The notes below the pieces were generated by a model, which did no database searches, was not told where the DNA came from, and saw only the letters and a program-made list of their open reading frames with translations. A stretch of 64,000 nucleotides of DNA from NCBI GenBank assembly GCA_026874595.1, contig CM049313.1, positions 61,116,659-61,180,658 of the forward strand. Reading direction: 5' to 3'. The translations under genes and the position numbers were made by a program. This document shows, piece after piece, positions 52,288 to 61,924 of the stretch. The first letter of the stretch is position 1. Every line of letters starts with the position of its first letter. The stretch comes from Sipunculus nudus. Its lineage: Eukaryota; Annelida; Sipuncula; Golfingiida; Sipunculidae.

Positions 52288-52482
52288 CTATATTGCGTAT
52301 TTTCCCGTAAATGATAGGCCTATGCCAACGCACGTTGCAAGTGGCGTCACCTGTCGCCTACGTCCATGCAAAGAGTGAAAAAGCAGCTATATCGCGTATT
52401 TTCCCGTCAATGATAGGCCTATGCCAACGCACGTTGCAAGTGGCGTCACCTGTCGCCTACCCCCCCCCCCCCCCCCCCCCCT
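52288..52482 (+). repeat. 99-bp tandem pair followed by a poly-C run
   Basis: GCGTATTTTCCCGTMAATGA ... GTGGCGTCACCTGTCGCCTA occurs at 52294 and 52393, nearly identical, then a run of over 20 C at about 52460-52481. Confidence 0.85.
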
Positions 52483-52551
52483 CGGTTTAAGCTTTCGGTT
52501 TGATACTTAATCTGCTACAAATCCTAACCATTAGACATTAGATGCTTATAG

Positions 52552-53191
52552 TGTAACGGGGTATCGCCTTGCTAGTTAGCCGGATTCGATCAGGCCCGTT
52601 TCCGTCTGTCAGAGTTTCCGGTCGCCCGAGATTCCGGCTGTCAGACGTACTTGGTCTGTGTTCACCCGTTTCCGGCCGTCTTAAAATTCTTCCGTCAAAC
52701 CCCCTATAAAAGGAGGCGGCCGTGCGATGTCTGGGAGATCGGCTAGACAACTCAACACGTGCACCTCGCCAGACAGCTCAGCTCAACTCTCTCTAGCAAT
52801 ACAACACAGCGATCAGCGTCTGACTACCATCTAGTGCACTACGATCTCAATATCCGCCAGTTCACTATAGAGTGAACTGTCCTCAGGTAATTTCGGGGAC
52901 CCTGCACGGCTTAACAATCGGCTTATTAGATTTAGTGGGTTTATTCTGTTTAAGATAATTCTTTAATTCCAATACTGGGAATAATCTTTAGTACTTGTGA
53001 TTCCTTTCAATTACCATCCTAATCGTTTACCCGTTGTTACCATCATAATTGTTTCATTGTTTATTATAAATAAATATTATTTAAGTTATCTGAATCTTTT
53101 ATTCCTCCTCATAGAGTGATAAGTGTGAAAGAAGTGAATGATCCGCATGCACTTTGTACCCTCTGACCCTTGGAATTACGACTACGCTACA
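52552..53191 (+). mobile_element. Solo LTR of a retrotransposon
   Basis: 640 bp starting TGTAACGGGGTATCG and ending GACTACGCTACA (TG...CA with short inverted ends). It is flanked by ATAG on both sides (52548-52551, 53192-53195), a 4-bp target duplication. Internal landmarks are in promoter order: GC-rich U3 with repeated TTCCGGYYGTC-type words, TATAAAA at 52705-52711, and AATAAA at 53069-53074. No internal coding region remains, so the full element was lost by LTR-LTR recombination. Superfamily (Gypsy or BEL) is not decidable from the LTR. Confidence 0.85.
52705..52711 (+). promoter_or_regulatory. TATA box of the solo LTR
   Basis: CCCCCTATAAAAGGAGGCGG, a consensus TATA box in GC-rich context about 155 bp into the LTR. 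Transcription would start about 25-30 bp downstream. Confidence 0.8.
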
Positions 53192-53195
53192 ATAG

Positions 53196-53990
53196 GCTCT
53201 CGTGAACATGTAAACCCAAGATTAGTTCAATATGACCAATATTCATGGGTGTGCCCTTTAGCATGGGCAAAATTCATTTGATTGTCTTAGCCCATTTAAA
53301 TACTTTTCAGTACGAAAATAATTAAAATTGATATTTTAAACGTTTCCAGTTGACTATAAATATTGTTATTAGGAACGCATATAAGGGTCTAGGTGTATTA
53401 ATCGGGGCACAATTTCAGGAGACTAAAACAACAAGTGAACCCAAATGTGTATGCAGGAAAATATGGGTTCAGTGCTTAATAGACACTCAGCTAGTGAACC
53501 TACATTTTGTATTTTACAAAATCCCACATTTCTGCCTGTGAACCCACATGTATTTTGTGCAAATTGAACCCACTTTTGCAGTTTTGGGTATTTTTGTCGA
53601 TCACGTCGGGTAGCACCTCCAGTATATTTATAAATCAAGATGTGACGCTTATTTTTTAATGCATATTTCTAACTTATAAGATACTGTTATAAATTACTTA
53701 CATAAATATATAGTAGAAGCCTATTAGGCGTTGAACCAACATTTTTTTAAAAGAAAAATGTGGGTTCACTTCATAGTTTACCTTATCTTGTATGTATATA
53801 GTGAACCCACATTTGTTGTTTTTGTCAATGACGTCGCATACACATATCACATCAAGAAAAATAAGTCATGAAATGACGCTAGTTTTCCCTCCGTAACTTA
53901 AACAAATGATAAGATATTTATATATTATTTATAGCAGGGTATAGTAGAGGCTTATTAGGCATTGAACCTACATTTTGTACAAGCAAAAGC
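53196..53990. repeat. Cluster of GTGAACCCACATTT words on both strands
   Basis: The word or close variants occur at about 53433, 53494, 53538, 53566, 53731, 53801 and 53964. At 53731-53773 two copies face each other (TTGAACCAACATTTTT ... AAAAATGTGGGTTCAC), forming a hairpin. The frames TATAGTAGAAGCCTATTAGG (53709) and TATAGTAGAGGCTTATTAGG (53940) show a diverged ~231-bp duplication. Confidence 0.7.
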
Positions 53991-55727
53991 CCCGGTTAAT
54001 GCACCTATACCCGTATAAGACATTCTTTGTAAACACGGACTTATATTTGACACACTGAAAAATTATGACACTGCAAAATTGGCTCATTCTGTATAATATA
54101 CCATGTGTGATATAACTGTCTTGGATATTATTAAAGCTTCGCCTGCATGAACCTCGGGTCAGTGGTACGGTCTGTTTACAGTATGGGATAAACGTATGAG
54201 CTTCCGGAGATATATAGGTCATCCCCTGCTGGTTGCTTGACCCTATAGGCCTACATGTGTCATTATTTATGGATGTCACATTGGAATATGCTGGCGTGAA
54301 CTCTGTGACTGATGTGTTGCTTAATGGGCTATTTATTTGGATCGATAAATCTACATGTACATAATATAATACATCATAAATCCGGGTGAAGTCTGTCCAT
54401 GAATGATTATAAGATAAGTCTGGTGGACGATGCTTTCACCTATCTGACATCCTAGAAACATTAAGATGCAGAGGAGACATTCGGACATTGTTAAAGCAGT
54501 TCAACAAAGAGATAACTTTTGTGTTCATTTAAATTTCTAAATCTCTTTAATAATTCATTAGTTTATTTTGTTTTATTTAAAATAGAAAATCGCCTTTCCC
54601 TAAATTTGTCGCACAACCCCATATTAGACATATGAATTTTTTGTCACACCATTAATTCATTTTTGCTGAAAACACAAATATCCCAGCAAATCCATCTCGG
54701 CTTGCTATCTCCAATTCACTCATTTTAAACGTTTTTATCATGGTTCTGTTGGTAAGTAAATATACAGTCCACGTATCCGTTAACCACGAAAAAACAGGTC
54801 CGAGCATACGTAAGCGTGACCGCCCCAAAACGAAAAGAAGAAACATGAAAGAAAAAAAAGACACACTGTCTGAATGTTTGAAAATTCTTGCCTTGCGAAA
54901 TCGCGCCCCGTGTGGCATGCGCTGTCATGCTTTTACGACACTGCTTGTGCCCGGTGCATGTTTAATGACAATGGTGTATAGAAGTGAGCAAACTTTATTT
55001 AGAACGAATCATTGACAGACGCCATGATGTTTAAATGGGAAAAATCACTGTATTTCATGAATGGCATGTGAATATAGGTCCCTTTAATATACGCTTAATC
55101 AAGCTATATTTCGTTATCTTCATGCTTGACATATTTATAATATATATATACCTGCTGCATTTTGCAACTGTACTAACAGTTTAAGAGGCGTGTCTCTGTG
55201 TCGTGGTTGTTACCTCTTTACACGCGTAGAAAATCCTGCCATATAGGGCTCCCGTTTCCCTTGGAAATATTCAAGATTTATTCTGTTTAAATCAAGCTCT
55301 TTGGTCATGCTTGTCTTTATAGGTTTGGAATATACTGTTTGTGTGAAAAAAATTTCACACAAAGCATTAAGATTTGTCACAAGTTTACCTCACTTGTTGT
55401 AGCCTGGGTTACGTACGTCTACCAAGAGTTAAACGATACATAACTATATTCCACCTTCCATAATTTTTTTTCAGGTGTCGCACAGAGAGCAAAGCATCGC
55501 ATTTTAAATAAAACGAATTTATTAATTCAAAACATTTCAGAAGCATTGCGCATACAGATCTGCCATATTACAATCAAAAGGGATTACACATAATTATGAA
55601 TCACGATTAGCACCTTGCAAGTTTCCTTGGAGTCACGACCAATATTTTTAAATTCGTATCCGATATACAATTCACATGCAACCTCTCACAATTAAGTCAC
55701 AGTAACTCGATCTCATGAATACCACAA

Positions 55728-55789
<62 letters not shown>

Positions 55790-56639
55790 GTGGAAATATT
55801 AGCTCCTGAATCATCATTAGGAAAACACCCAGTTGTTAGATTTCCATGCACAAGTTTCTCTCTACATGCGATCGCATTGTATACAGCTGTCTAGTGCAGG
55901 CCATAGCAAATATAGACTTGGGCATATTTAAAATAATGAGGCTTGCAAAATCATTTTATGTTCAATGTGAGCCAGCATGCACATTTTGTGTGTAAATTTT
56001 ACCAACTTGGTATTCCAATGCGGCTGTCGTGAAGAAACAAGCTTCCAGAATGTTATAATTTTCATCACAATTGTTCCATAGTATTAATCCGGTAAGTCTC
56101 TATCATGGATTATCCATGGATAGCTTTCAATGAAAATAGTGTTAATACTAAAAATAGTCTAGTAATGCCATTTTATCCGGATCACCCAGCCAAACCAGTT
56201 ACAGAAAGTATATATATATACAACTGGCTTCCCTTGCTCAACTTGACTATCATGCAGACAAGAAATGACGACACTCCTTTATTTCAGACTTTTTCGAGAT
56301 TCGTGAGGCTTCCTCTCGCTTGCTAAGGAGGTCATACATATTCATAACCTGCATGAATATTGCTGTGTATAACTGTAACTAAAGTTACTCGTGCGAAACC
56401 GAACTACAGCCCAAACCCGTCTGCTTTACAGCAACTCTTCGCACTATCTTCTAGGTTTGATTGATATCATTTGACTGCCGGAATAATGGTCTCCGACAGA
56501 AGAAGATCATTCAGGTGTTTATATTATCATCTGAGTCAATTGATATATTGTCAAGTCAAAGCTGTCCCGTAGTAGTAAATCAACACAGTTCCTTTGATTT
56601 CCTAAGATGCACGGCAAAATTAACCCAACTCACAGTCCG
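53991..56639. other. Gene-free stretch
   Basis: Overlapping frames at 54652-55015 on both strands have no motif. A TA run lies at 55733-55783. No gene supported. Confidence 0.45.
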
Positions 56640-56825
56640 GAACCCCCCCCCCCCCCTTTATCATCCGAAGCAACCTTTTTTTAAGATTTCAGACAAAATT
56701 TTGCGGTCTTGACCCCCCCCCCCCTTTTTTTGGACGTCGGGACCTTTTTATAAGTTTTTTTTTCATTATTCATCCTTGGCTGGACCCCCCCCCCCTTTCT
56801 TTCTAAATCCTTGATCCGCCCCTGC
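56640..56825 (-). mobile_element. Poly-C MITE remnant, copy 1
   Basis: Three C runs (12-14 nt) separated by TCCGAAGCAACCTTTTTTTA, ATTTCAGACAAAATTTTGCG and CATTATTCATCCTTGGCTGG, ending AAATCCTTGATCCGCCCCTG. The inverted terminus CAGGGGCGGATC matches the element at 58182-58466; the left terminus is missing. Confidence 0.6.
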
Positions 56826-56858
56826 AAACTTTATTTATTTTACATGGATTGTACAACT

Positions 56859-57050
56859 AGTCATAATAATAACGAATATGAGGCACTCTCCATGTCTTGG
56901 ATAGTTGCCCTCGGTACTGGGTAAGGGTGGAGAAACCGGATAACCCGGAGAAAAAACGCCACCACAACCCATTCTCATAGCCACGCCGGGAATCGAGCCC
57001 GGGTTGCCAGTTGAGAGGGCCGAGCGTTATACCACTCAGCTGTCCGGGCC
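56859..57050 (-). mobile_element. tRNA-derived SINE
   Basis: On the minus strand the head (57050 to about 56981) reads GGCCCGGACAGCTGAGTGGT with an A-box-like AGCTGAGTGG, and a B box GGCTCGATTCC before CCGGCGTGGC. The body contains CTCCGGGTTATCCGGTTTCT, like the conserved centre of a widespread metazoan SINE group (possibly MetaSINE), and the tail is ATTATTATGACTA. The body and the lack of a full cloverleaf argue against a real tRNA gene. Confidence 0.75.
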
Positions 57051-57143
57051 AATAAATATCTAACAAACACTGATGCTACTTTAACATATGTTATGTCATG
57101 CATGTGTTTGACACAGTGTAATTTGATAATACTCTGCGCAGCT

Positions 57144-57281
57144 CAGGCGTGGATCCAGAAGGGGGGGGGGGGGGGGTAGCCCCCCCCCCCCCCCCCCCGC
57201 TCTCAACCAACGACCTTTTAGACCGTTTTTATGCACGATAACCGTTGACCCCTACTTGCATAAATCCTGGATCCGCGCCTG
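57144..57281. mobile_element. 138-bp MITE with facing poly-G and poly-C
   Basis: TIRs CAGGCGTGGATCCAG and inverted CAGGCGCGGATCCAG (one mismatch). Just inside the left end are 16 G, then TAG and 19 C (57161-57198), which can pair. The CAGG terminus is hAT-like; the 8 bp outside do not match. Confidence 0.72.
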
Positions 57282-57484
57282 CAACTATATAAAAAAGGCA
57301 AAATGTTATGCTGCTTTTGCTTCTAACATATTCCTTATCATATTCCCTGTCTAGAAGTGGCATATAAGATGACGCCCATGTTCAAATAAATAAATGAATT
57401 TAGATTGATCAAATGCAACTTCACTTGAACTAAGTACATATACGAAGAAAGGTGTAAATTCTAGAAAAAGCAAGCTTAAAGGCA

Positions 57485-57980
57485 ATGGTTCGTGAATGAG
57501 TTAACCATATAAACCAAGGCAATTTTTCAAAGCCTAGCCTTTTGAATGTACCTATCATTTACCGAATGATTTCATGAAAAGTTCATCAAAGATACCCATT
57601 TACCTGCATTTTGTAAAAATCATGAACGTGATTTCTGGCTTCCTTTTTGTATTCATTAATGCCCTAAGAGTAAATCTGGTTATGAAAAGTTCATATATGG
57701 CCTCCATGAAGGATGTATGAACTTGTTTATCAACAACGTGTTTGTAAACACAGCTATGTTGACAAAGAGGAGAAACATAAAACCTAAGGTGTTAGGTTGC
57801 ATGTATGCCGAGTTAAAAAGGTCAGTTGGTGCAGAACGCCGTTTGCAAAGCTCTGGCTAATCTGACTTGCCACCAGATGCCCTTGTTGAATTTCCTTTGA
57901 TTATTTTGGCGGGCCCCCATGTATAATAAACATATAGAAAGAAACAAAACAAGCAGCTTGTGTGCAGTGATATCAACTTT
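57485..57980 (-). mobile_element. TTAA-type MITE, copy 3 (degenerate, minus)
   Basis: Inverse orientation of the intronic copies: TGATTTCTGGCTTCCT, TTGTTTATCAACAACGTGTT, ATTTTGGCGGGCCCCCAT. The right terminus is replaced by the poly-C MITE that starts near 57980. Confidence 0.65.
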
Positions 57981-58151
57981 TTTTTATCCGAAGCTACCTT
58001 AACGGTTTCAGACAAAATTTTGTGGCCTTGCCCCCCCCCCCCCCCACCACTCTCATTTTCAAGACCTGGGGCCCTTTTTTATTTTAGGTTTTTCATTAGT
58101 CCTCATTGGTTGCCCCCCCCCCCCCTTCCTTAATCCTGAATCGGCCCCTGC
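57981..58151 (-). mobile_element. Poly-C MITE remnant, copy 2
   Basis: Same order as 56640-56825 (TCCGAAGCTACCTTAACGGT, TTTCAGACAAAATTTTGTGG, two C runs), ending GAATCGGCCCCTG. Confidence 0.6.
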
Positions 58152-58181
58152 ATCCAACATAGACGCTTTATACAGAACATT

Positions 58182-58466
58182 CAGGGGCGAATACAGGAAT
58201 ATAGAATAGGGGAGCTCACATTGTGAGGCCGCGAAGTGGGTGAGGGATTCGGAAGGGGGGGGGGGGGGTACCTCCCTCCTAAGTGTAGAAAACTTTTGAA
58301 AATTTAGGTTGTAATCGTGCAATCTTGGATAGCTTAAATGCATTATAAAGCAAGACAAACATTGTAACTGGAAACGTGACGGTGTACTGAGAGTTTTTTT
58401 TTTCCCAAGATTTTTTTGTTAGGTTGAAAAAGGGACGCCCCCCCCCCCTCCCCAAATCCGCCCCTG
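58182..58466. mobile_element. 285-bp hAT-like MITE with poly-G/poly-C
   Basis: Left CAGGGGCGAATACAGG and right inverted CAGGGGCGGATTTGGG, with G13 near 58255 and C10 near 58438. It lies between the poly-C remnants and the 3' end of the 601-aa gene. No target duplication is visible. Confidence 0.62.
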
Positions 58467-58603
58467 ACCTTTCCTTACACGAACCTTTCCTACAGTACAT
58501 TGATATATAGGCAGCATTTATAAGCTAAAACAATAATATTGAAAAGGTAGGTGGATAGCTGGCTTTAACTTGAAGTTTCTAGGCCTTCTCCTTTGGTGCG
58601 AAC

Positions 58604-59034
58604 CTACCACTGGAAACACGGATAGTTCCCCCAGTATTTCAGGGTTTCGTCGCCCTCTTTATGCATGCGGTACATTATTTGACATCGGTTGCACCAGCAC
58701 CGTTTGGGCCGGTAACCGTATTTATCCGCATCACCCTGGAGCTGCGGCTCATTTCCATACTCCCTCATCCACTCCGGGTCCGGCGTCAGACAAGGCACCG
58801 TATCTAAGCCTGACTGTGGAGAACGGAGTTCCTCTGGGTATCTGCTCTCAAGGTTCTCTGCCAGTCGCTCTATACTGGCGGATCGTTCAATCTTGTCAAC
58901 TTGAGATATACGTTTTTTGTTATTCCGCTTTGATCGGGGTGACAACTTGGCGGGGACGCTGATCCTTCTCATCATCAGAGGGGGAAGCTGGACTCCTTCC
59001 ATCACCGTGTGACTGTGACGTTGCCACATCACAT
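58604..59034 (-). CDS. Unrecognised repeat protein, C-terminal exon
   Basis: It codes about 143 residues: a basic stretch (SPRSKRNNKKR), an acidic/Glu-rich helix-like part, and a compact end containing KYGYRPKRCWCNRC and YWGNYPCFQW. The C-x-C-x2-C plus a later Cys could bind metal (inference). The stop codon is at 58606-58604. Sequence complexity is clearly higher than in exon 1, so this is the best query for homologue searches. Confidence 0.72.
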
Positions 59035-59055
59035 CTTATAAAAATAAAAAGGGGC

Positions 59056-59125
<70 letters not shown>

Positions 59126-60118
59126 AGGCCCAGATCCCGATCTGGACCAATCGCCGATTCCATGGCAGACTAGAGCAGGCTTTTGGCTGAACATTATATT
59201 CCACAAGGTTAAGACATGAAAATAATAACCCAAGTTGTGTAAAAAAAATTAATTTTATATATATTAATACATGTAATAAAAACATGAATATACATATATT
59301 TAGTTAAAAATGTTGTTAAGAGAAGTTATAGATTGTTGGTTTTCATGAAATCAGGACTTTTCATTTGAATATAAACTGTTTATGAGTTGATTCAAGTTAA
59401 GAATATCCATATTTGAAAACTTGGGACTGAAAACTTCATATGATACTTAACTTCTTATATATGTCATCCATCTAACAATTTATGCTACGTACAAAACGCA
59501 TCAAATATATATACACTTATTTACACAGTGAGTCAGCTTAAACTAGTTCAATTGTTATATAAAAAATTGAATAAACAATTTGATGAAAATACTGAAAATA
59601 ATAATTCAACTTCAAAAATAATACAAGGACTTGAAAAATAATTACAATATATATAATCACTCAATTTATTCAAAATAAAATATTAAATAAGTTATTAAGA
59701 TAGAATAATTAACATTGACTACAAATTAAAGTAACATTTGCAATACTTATAATTTCAGACATCCTGTCAGGGATATAGGCATGCTCTGAATCTAGGTCTG
59801 GGCTGACCTGAACCTTGATAAGTTCAGACAGGAACTCAATCTCTTTCCTAAAAGTTAATGATCGGGATTTGGTCTGGAATAATCGCCGATTGGTTCATAT
59901 CGGGATCTGGGCCTTGACATAATTATAATTTCAGACATCCTGTCAGGGATATAGGCATGCTCTGAATCTAGGTCTGGGCTGACCTGAACTTTGACAAGTT
60001 CAGACAGGAACTCATTCTCTTTCCTAAAAGTTAATGCTCGGGGTTTAGGCCGGACCAAATCCTGATCGCCATCTGGTCTGGACGAATCGCCGATTGGTCC
60101 ATATCGGGATCTGGGCCT

Positions 60119-60151
<33 letters not shown>

Positions 60152-61882
60152 AGCACAATTAATATAGAGTTAATATGAATATCTATAGAAAAATCGAAAC
60201 AAACACACTCTTTCAAAAGAAACATGTTGATTCTCCGTCCTAACTTAAATTAACTCGTGTTTATCAACAAGATCTTAGTGTTAATTCAAGGAAATTCTCT
60301 TGGATCAGATTTGGAAGGAACTTAACCAATCTTACTCCTCGTAAATCTCATACTGATTTGCATTGCATAAAACGTTTATTAAAAGTCTGAGGAACAAGCT
60401 TCTGCTCCTACTACTCAAGGTATATGTATCAGGTTTTCCACTTCTTATGATGATCTGAGAAGACTATAAGAATATAGAATTATAGAATTTTTTTTCTCTT
60501 TCCTAACCTGGCATCGCCGGGGGATGAGACACGCTAACTTCCTGGAAGGATGCCATGGTCGTTCTGCCAGCTGGGAGAATGTTTGGCCCCAGCGTAACTC
60601 GTCGTAATCGTTTCGTTAGGTTTGATGAATCTGTGGTGGATACTTTCTCATTCATTGGGGATAATACAGTGGAGAGCTTTTTACTTGGCGTTGGAGAAAC
60701 CGCAGTGGGTGCCTTTTTATGTGGCTTAGAAGACACTGTAGTAGACAGCTTTCTACTTGGCCTTGGAAACACAGCAGTAGACAGCATTTTGTCTGTTCTG
60801 GGATACGTTGCACTCAGCCCCTCATTGTTACCGTTTGGCGAGAATTTTAATGACACCTCAGTGGACATCTTTCTGCTCCCTGCACTGGGAGAAGCTGCAT
60901 TAGATAGCTTTTTGCCGGGGGCTGGGAACACATCACTGGGTTGCATTTTGTTTAAATTTGGCGACATTGTCGAGGACGGCTTTTCAATAAAGCTTTGGGG
61001 CACTACACTGGATAACTTCCTGTTCGACTTTGTAGTCATCGTGGTCGACATCTTCTTCTTAAAATGTGGGGCTACTGCTGTTGGAGATTTTTCACTTTTC
61101 TTTAATGACAGCGCGGATGTTTTACGCTGAGGGGTCAGAGCATGCGAGGGTCCGTGACTTTCAGCAGATTGCATGGCAGCATGTGACATGGCCCATTCCT
61201 GGTTTGTTAGTGACGTCCATCTTTTGATATTTCCCCGAGGAGTTTTCTTATCATATCTATCCAACGTCCCATTTTCAGGAACAGTCTCCGATATTTTACG
61301 CCATGTCGTAGTCTTTATATGTAGAGGAAAATCTTCTTTATTTCCGGAAGTAACCACATGCACTCCATTAGGATCATATTCCTCAGCGGATGGCGTATGG
61401 ACTTTGCCTTTTAGGTCTTGTCTTTTTCTTTCGTTAACCGTCCTGTTGGTCATCTCTTGAACTGCGGATGTTTCCGCGTCTCCAGGATTTTGCTCAAGAC
61501 CCGTTTTACAAACATAATCTTGCAGAGCATCCGCTTTGTTTACTGCTGGTACCGTTTCCAAGTTTACCAAAGTGGAGGGTTGGTCCTTGAATAATACCTG
61601 GACAGCCAAATTACTTGTTTCTAGACATACACCGACCCTGCGCTTTGAACTCCCGGAGAGTTCACCGTCATGGATCGTGAGATTTTTCTGAGACAAAGGG
61701 GTCACTTCCGACTGTCTCCGGGATTCGTCTGTAGCACGCATGCGCTCTTGCGTCTGCAGGAAACTCTCTTTGAATCTTTGTTCCCATCCAGGAAAATTAA
61801 TTGGTGAAATGGGGGATCCAGGCTCCTCAGTATGGCTCTCTTGTGCTCCAGACTTGCTTCTAGTCATTTCTTGCTGCTCCAT
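58604..61882 (-). CDS. Unrecognised 601-aa protein with 12-residue repeats, two coding exons
   Basis: Exon 1 runs 61882 down to 60508 and exon 2 from 59034 to 58604. The intron (60507-59035) has donor CCAG|GTTAGG and acceptor TTTATAAG|ATG, and the phase-1 join keeps the frame, giving 1806 nt. The ATG has A at -3 and G at +4, and a TAA lies in frame three codons upstream, so this is a convincing start. The protein is polar, basic and Ser/Thr/Pro-rich. It has about 13 degenerate 12-residue units (about residues 253-422) of the form [KR]K[LM]S[ST]xV[SF]Pxxx, then a C-terminal block with CWCNRC and PCFQW. I see no signal peptide or membrane span. I do not recognise the family. Likely intrinsically disordered and phosphorylated (inference). 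Confidence 0.75.
59035..60507 (-). repeat. Intron of the 601-aa gene: TA run and 178-bp tandem pair
   Basis: Holds (TA)n at 59060-59122 and (CA)n at 60119-60140. Two units at about 59748-59927 and 59928-60118 share CAGACATCCTGTCAGGGATA and TCGCCGATTGGTYCATATCG. 59125-59165 carries an inverted copy of the unit's end (CCAGATCCCGATCTGGACCA). Confidence 0.8.
60508..61882 (-). CDS. Unrecognised repeat protein, exon 1
   Basis: This exon has 1375 coding nt open from ATG 61882 to the donor; read through, the frame would stop at once (TAG, 60505-60503). Residues 196-230 hold a Trp-containing segment (WRKISE ... KRWTSL ... EWAM) that differs in character from the rest and may be a short conserved module. 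Residues about 253-422 are the 36-bp (12-aa) repeat region, with units such as KKLSTVLSP, RKLSTTVSS and KKAPTAVSP. A 191-codon antisense open frame (60555-61130) is a by-product of this repeat composition. Confidence 0.75.
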
Positions 61883-61924
61883 ATTTCCTTATGTCCTCTC
61901 AGAAAGTAATTTTCAAATGCATCC
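61883..61924 (-). other. 5' leader of the 601-aa gene behind a possible acceptor
   Basis: Reading the minus strand, TTTATGTTTTAG precedes GGATGC at 61924. The 42 nt to the ATG could therefore be the end of a spliced 5' UTR, with a non-coding exon further out. The pyrimidine tract is weak. The in-frame TAA just before the ATG excludes an N-terminal extension. Confidence 0.4.

Noticed and set aside
52538-52750. 70-codon Arg-rich minus-strand frame
   Set aside because: It lies wholly in the U3 of the solo LTR and reflects its repeated CCGGC/GTC words.
60555-61130. 191-codon plus-strand open frame
   Set aside because: It is antisense to the 459-codon exon, and its composition mirrors the repeat units there. 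The minus frame has the start context, the splice sites and the better continuation.
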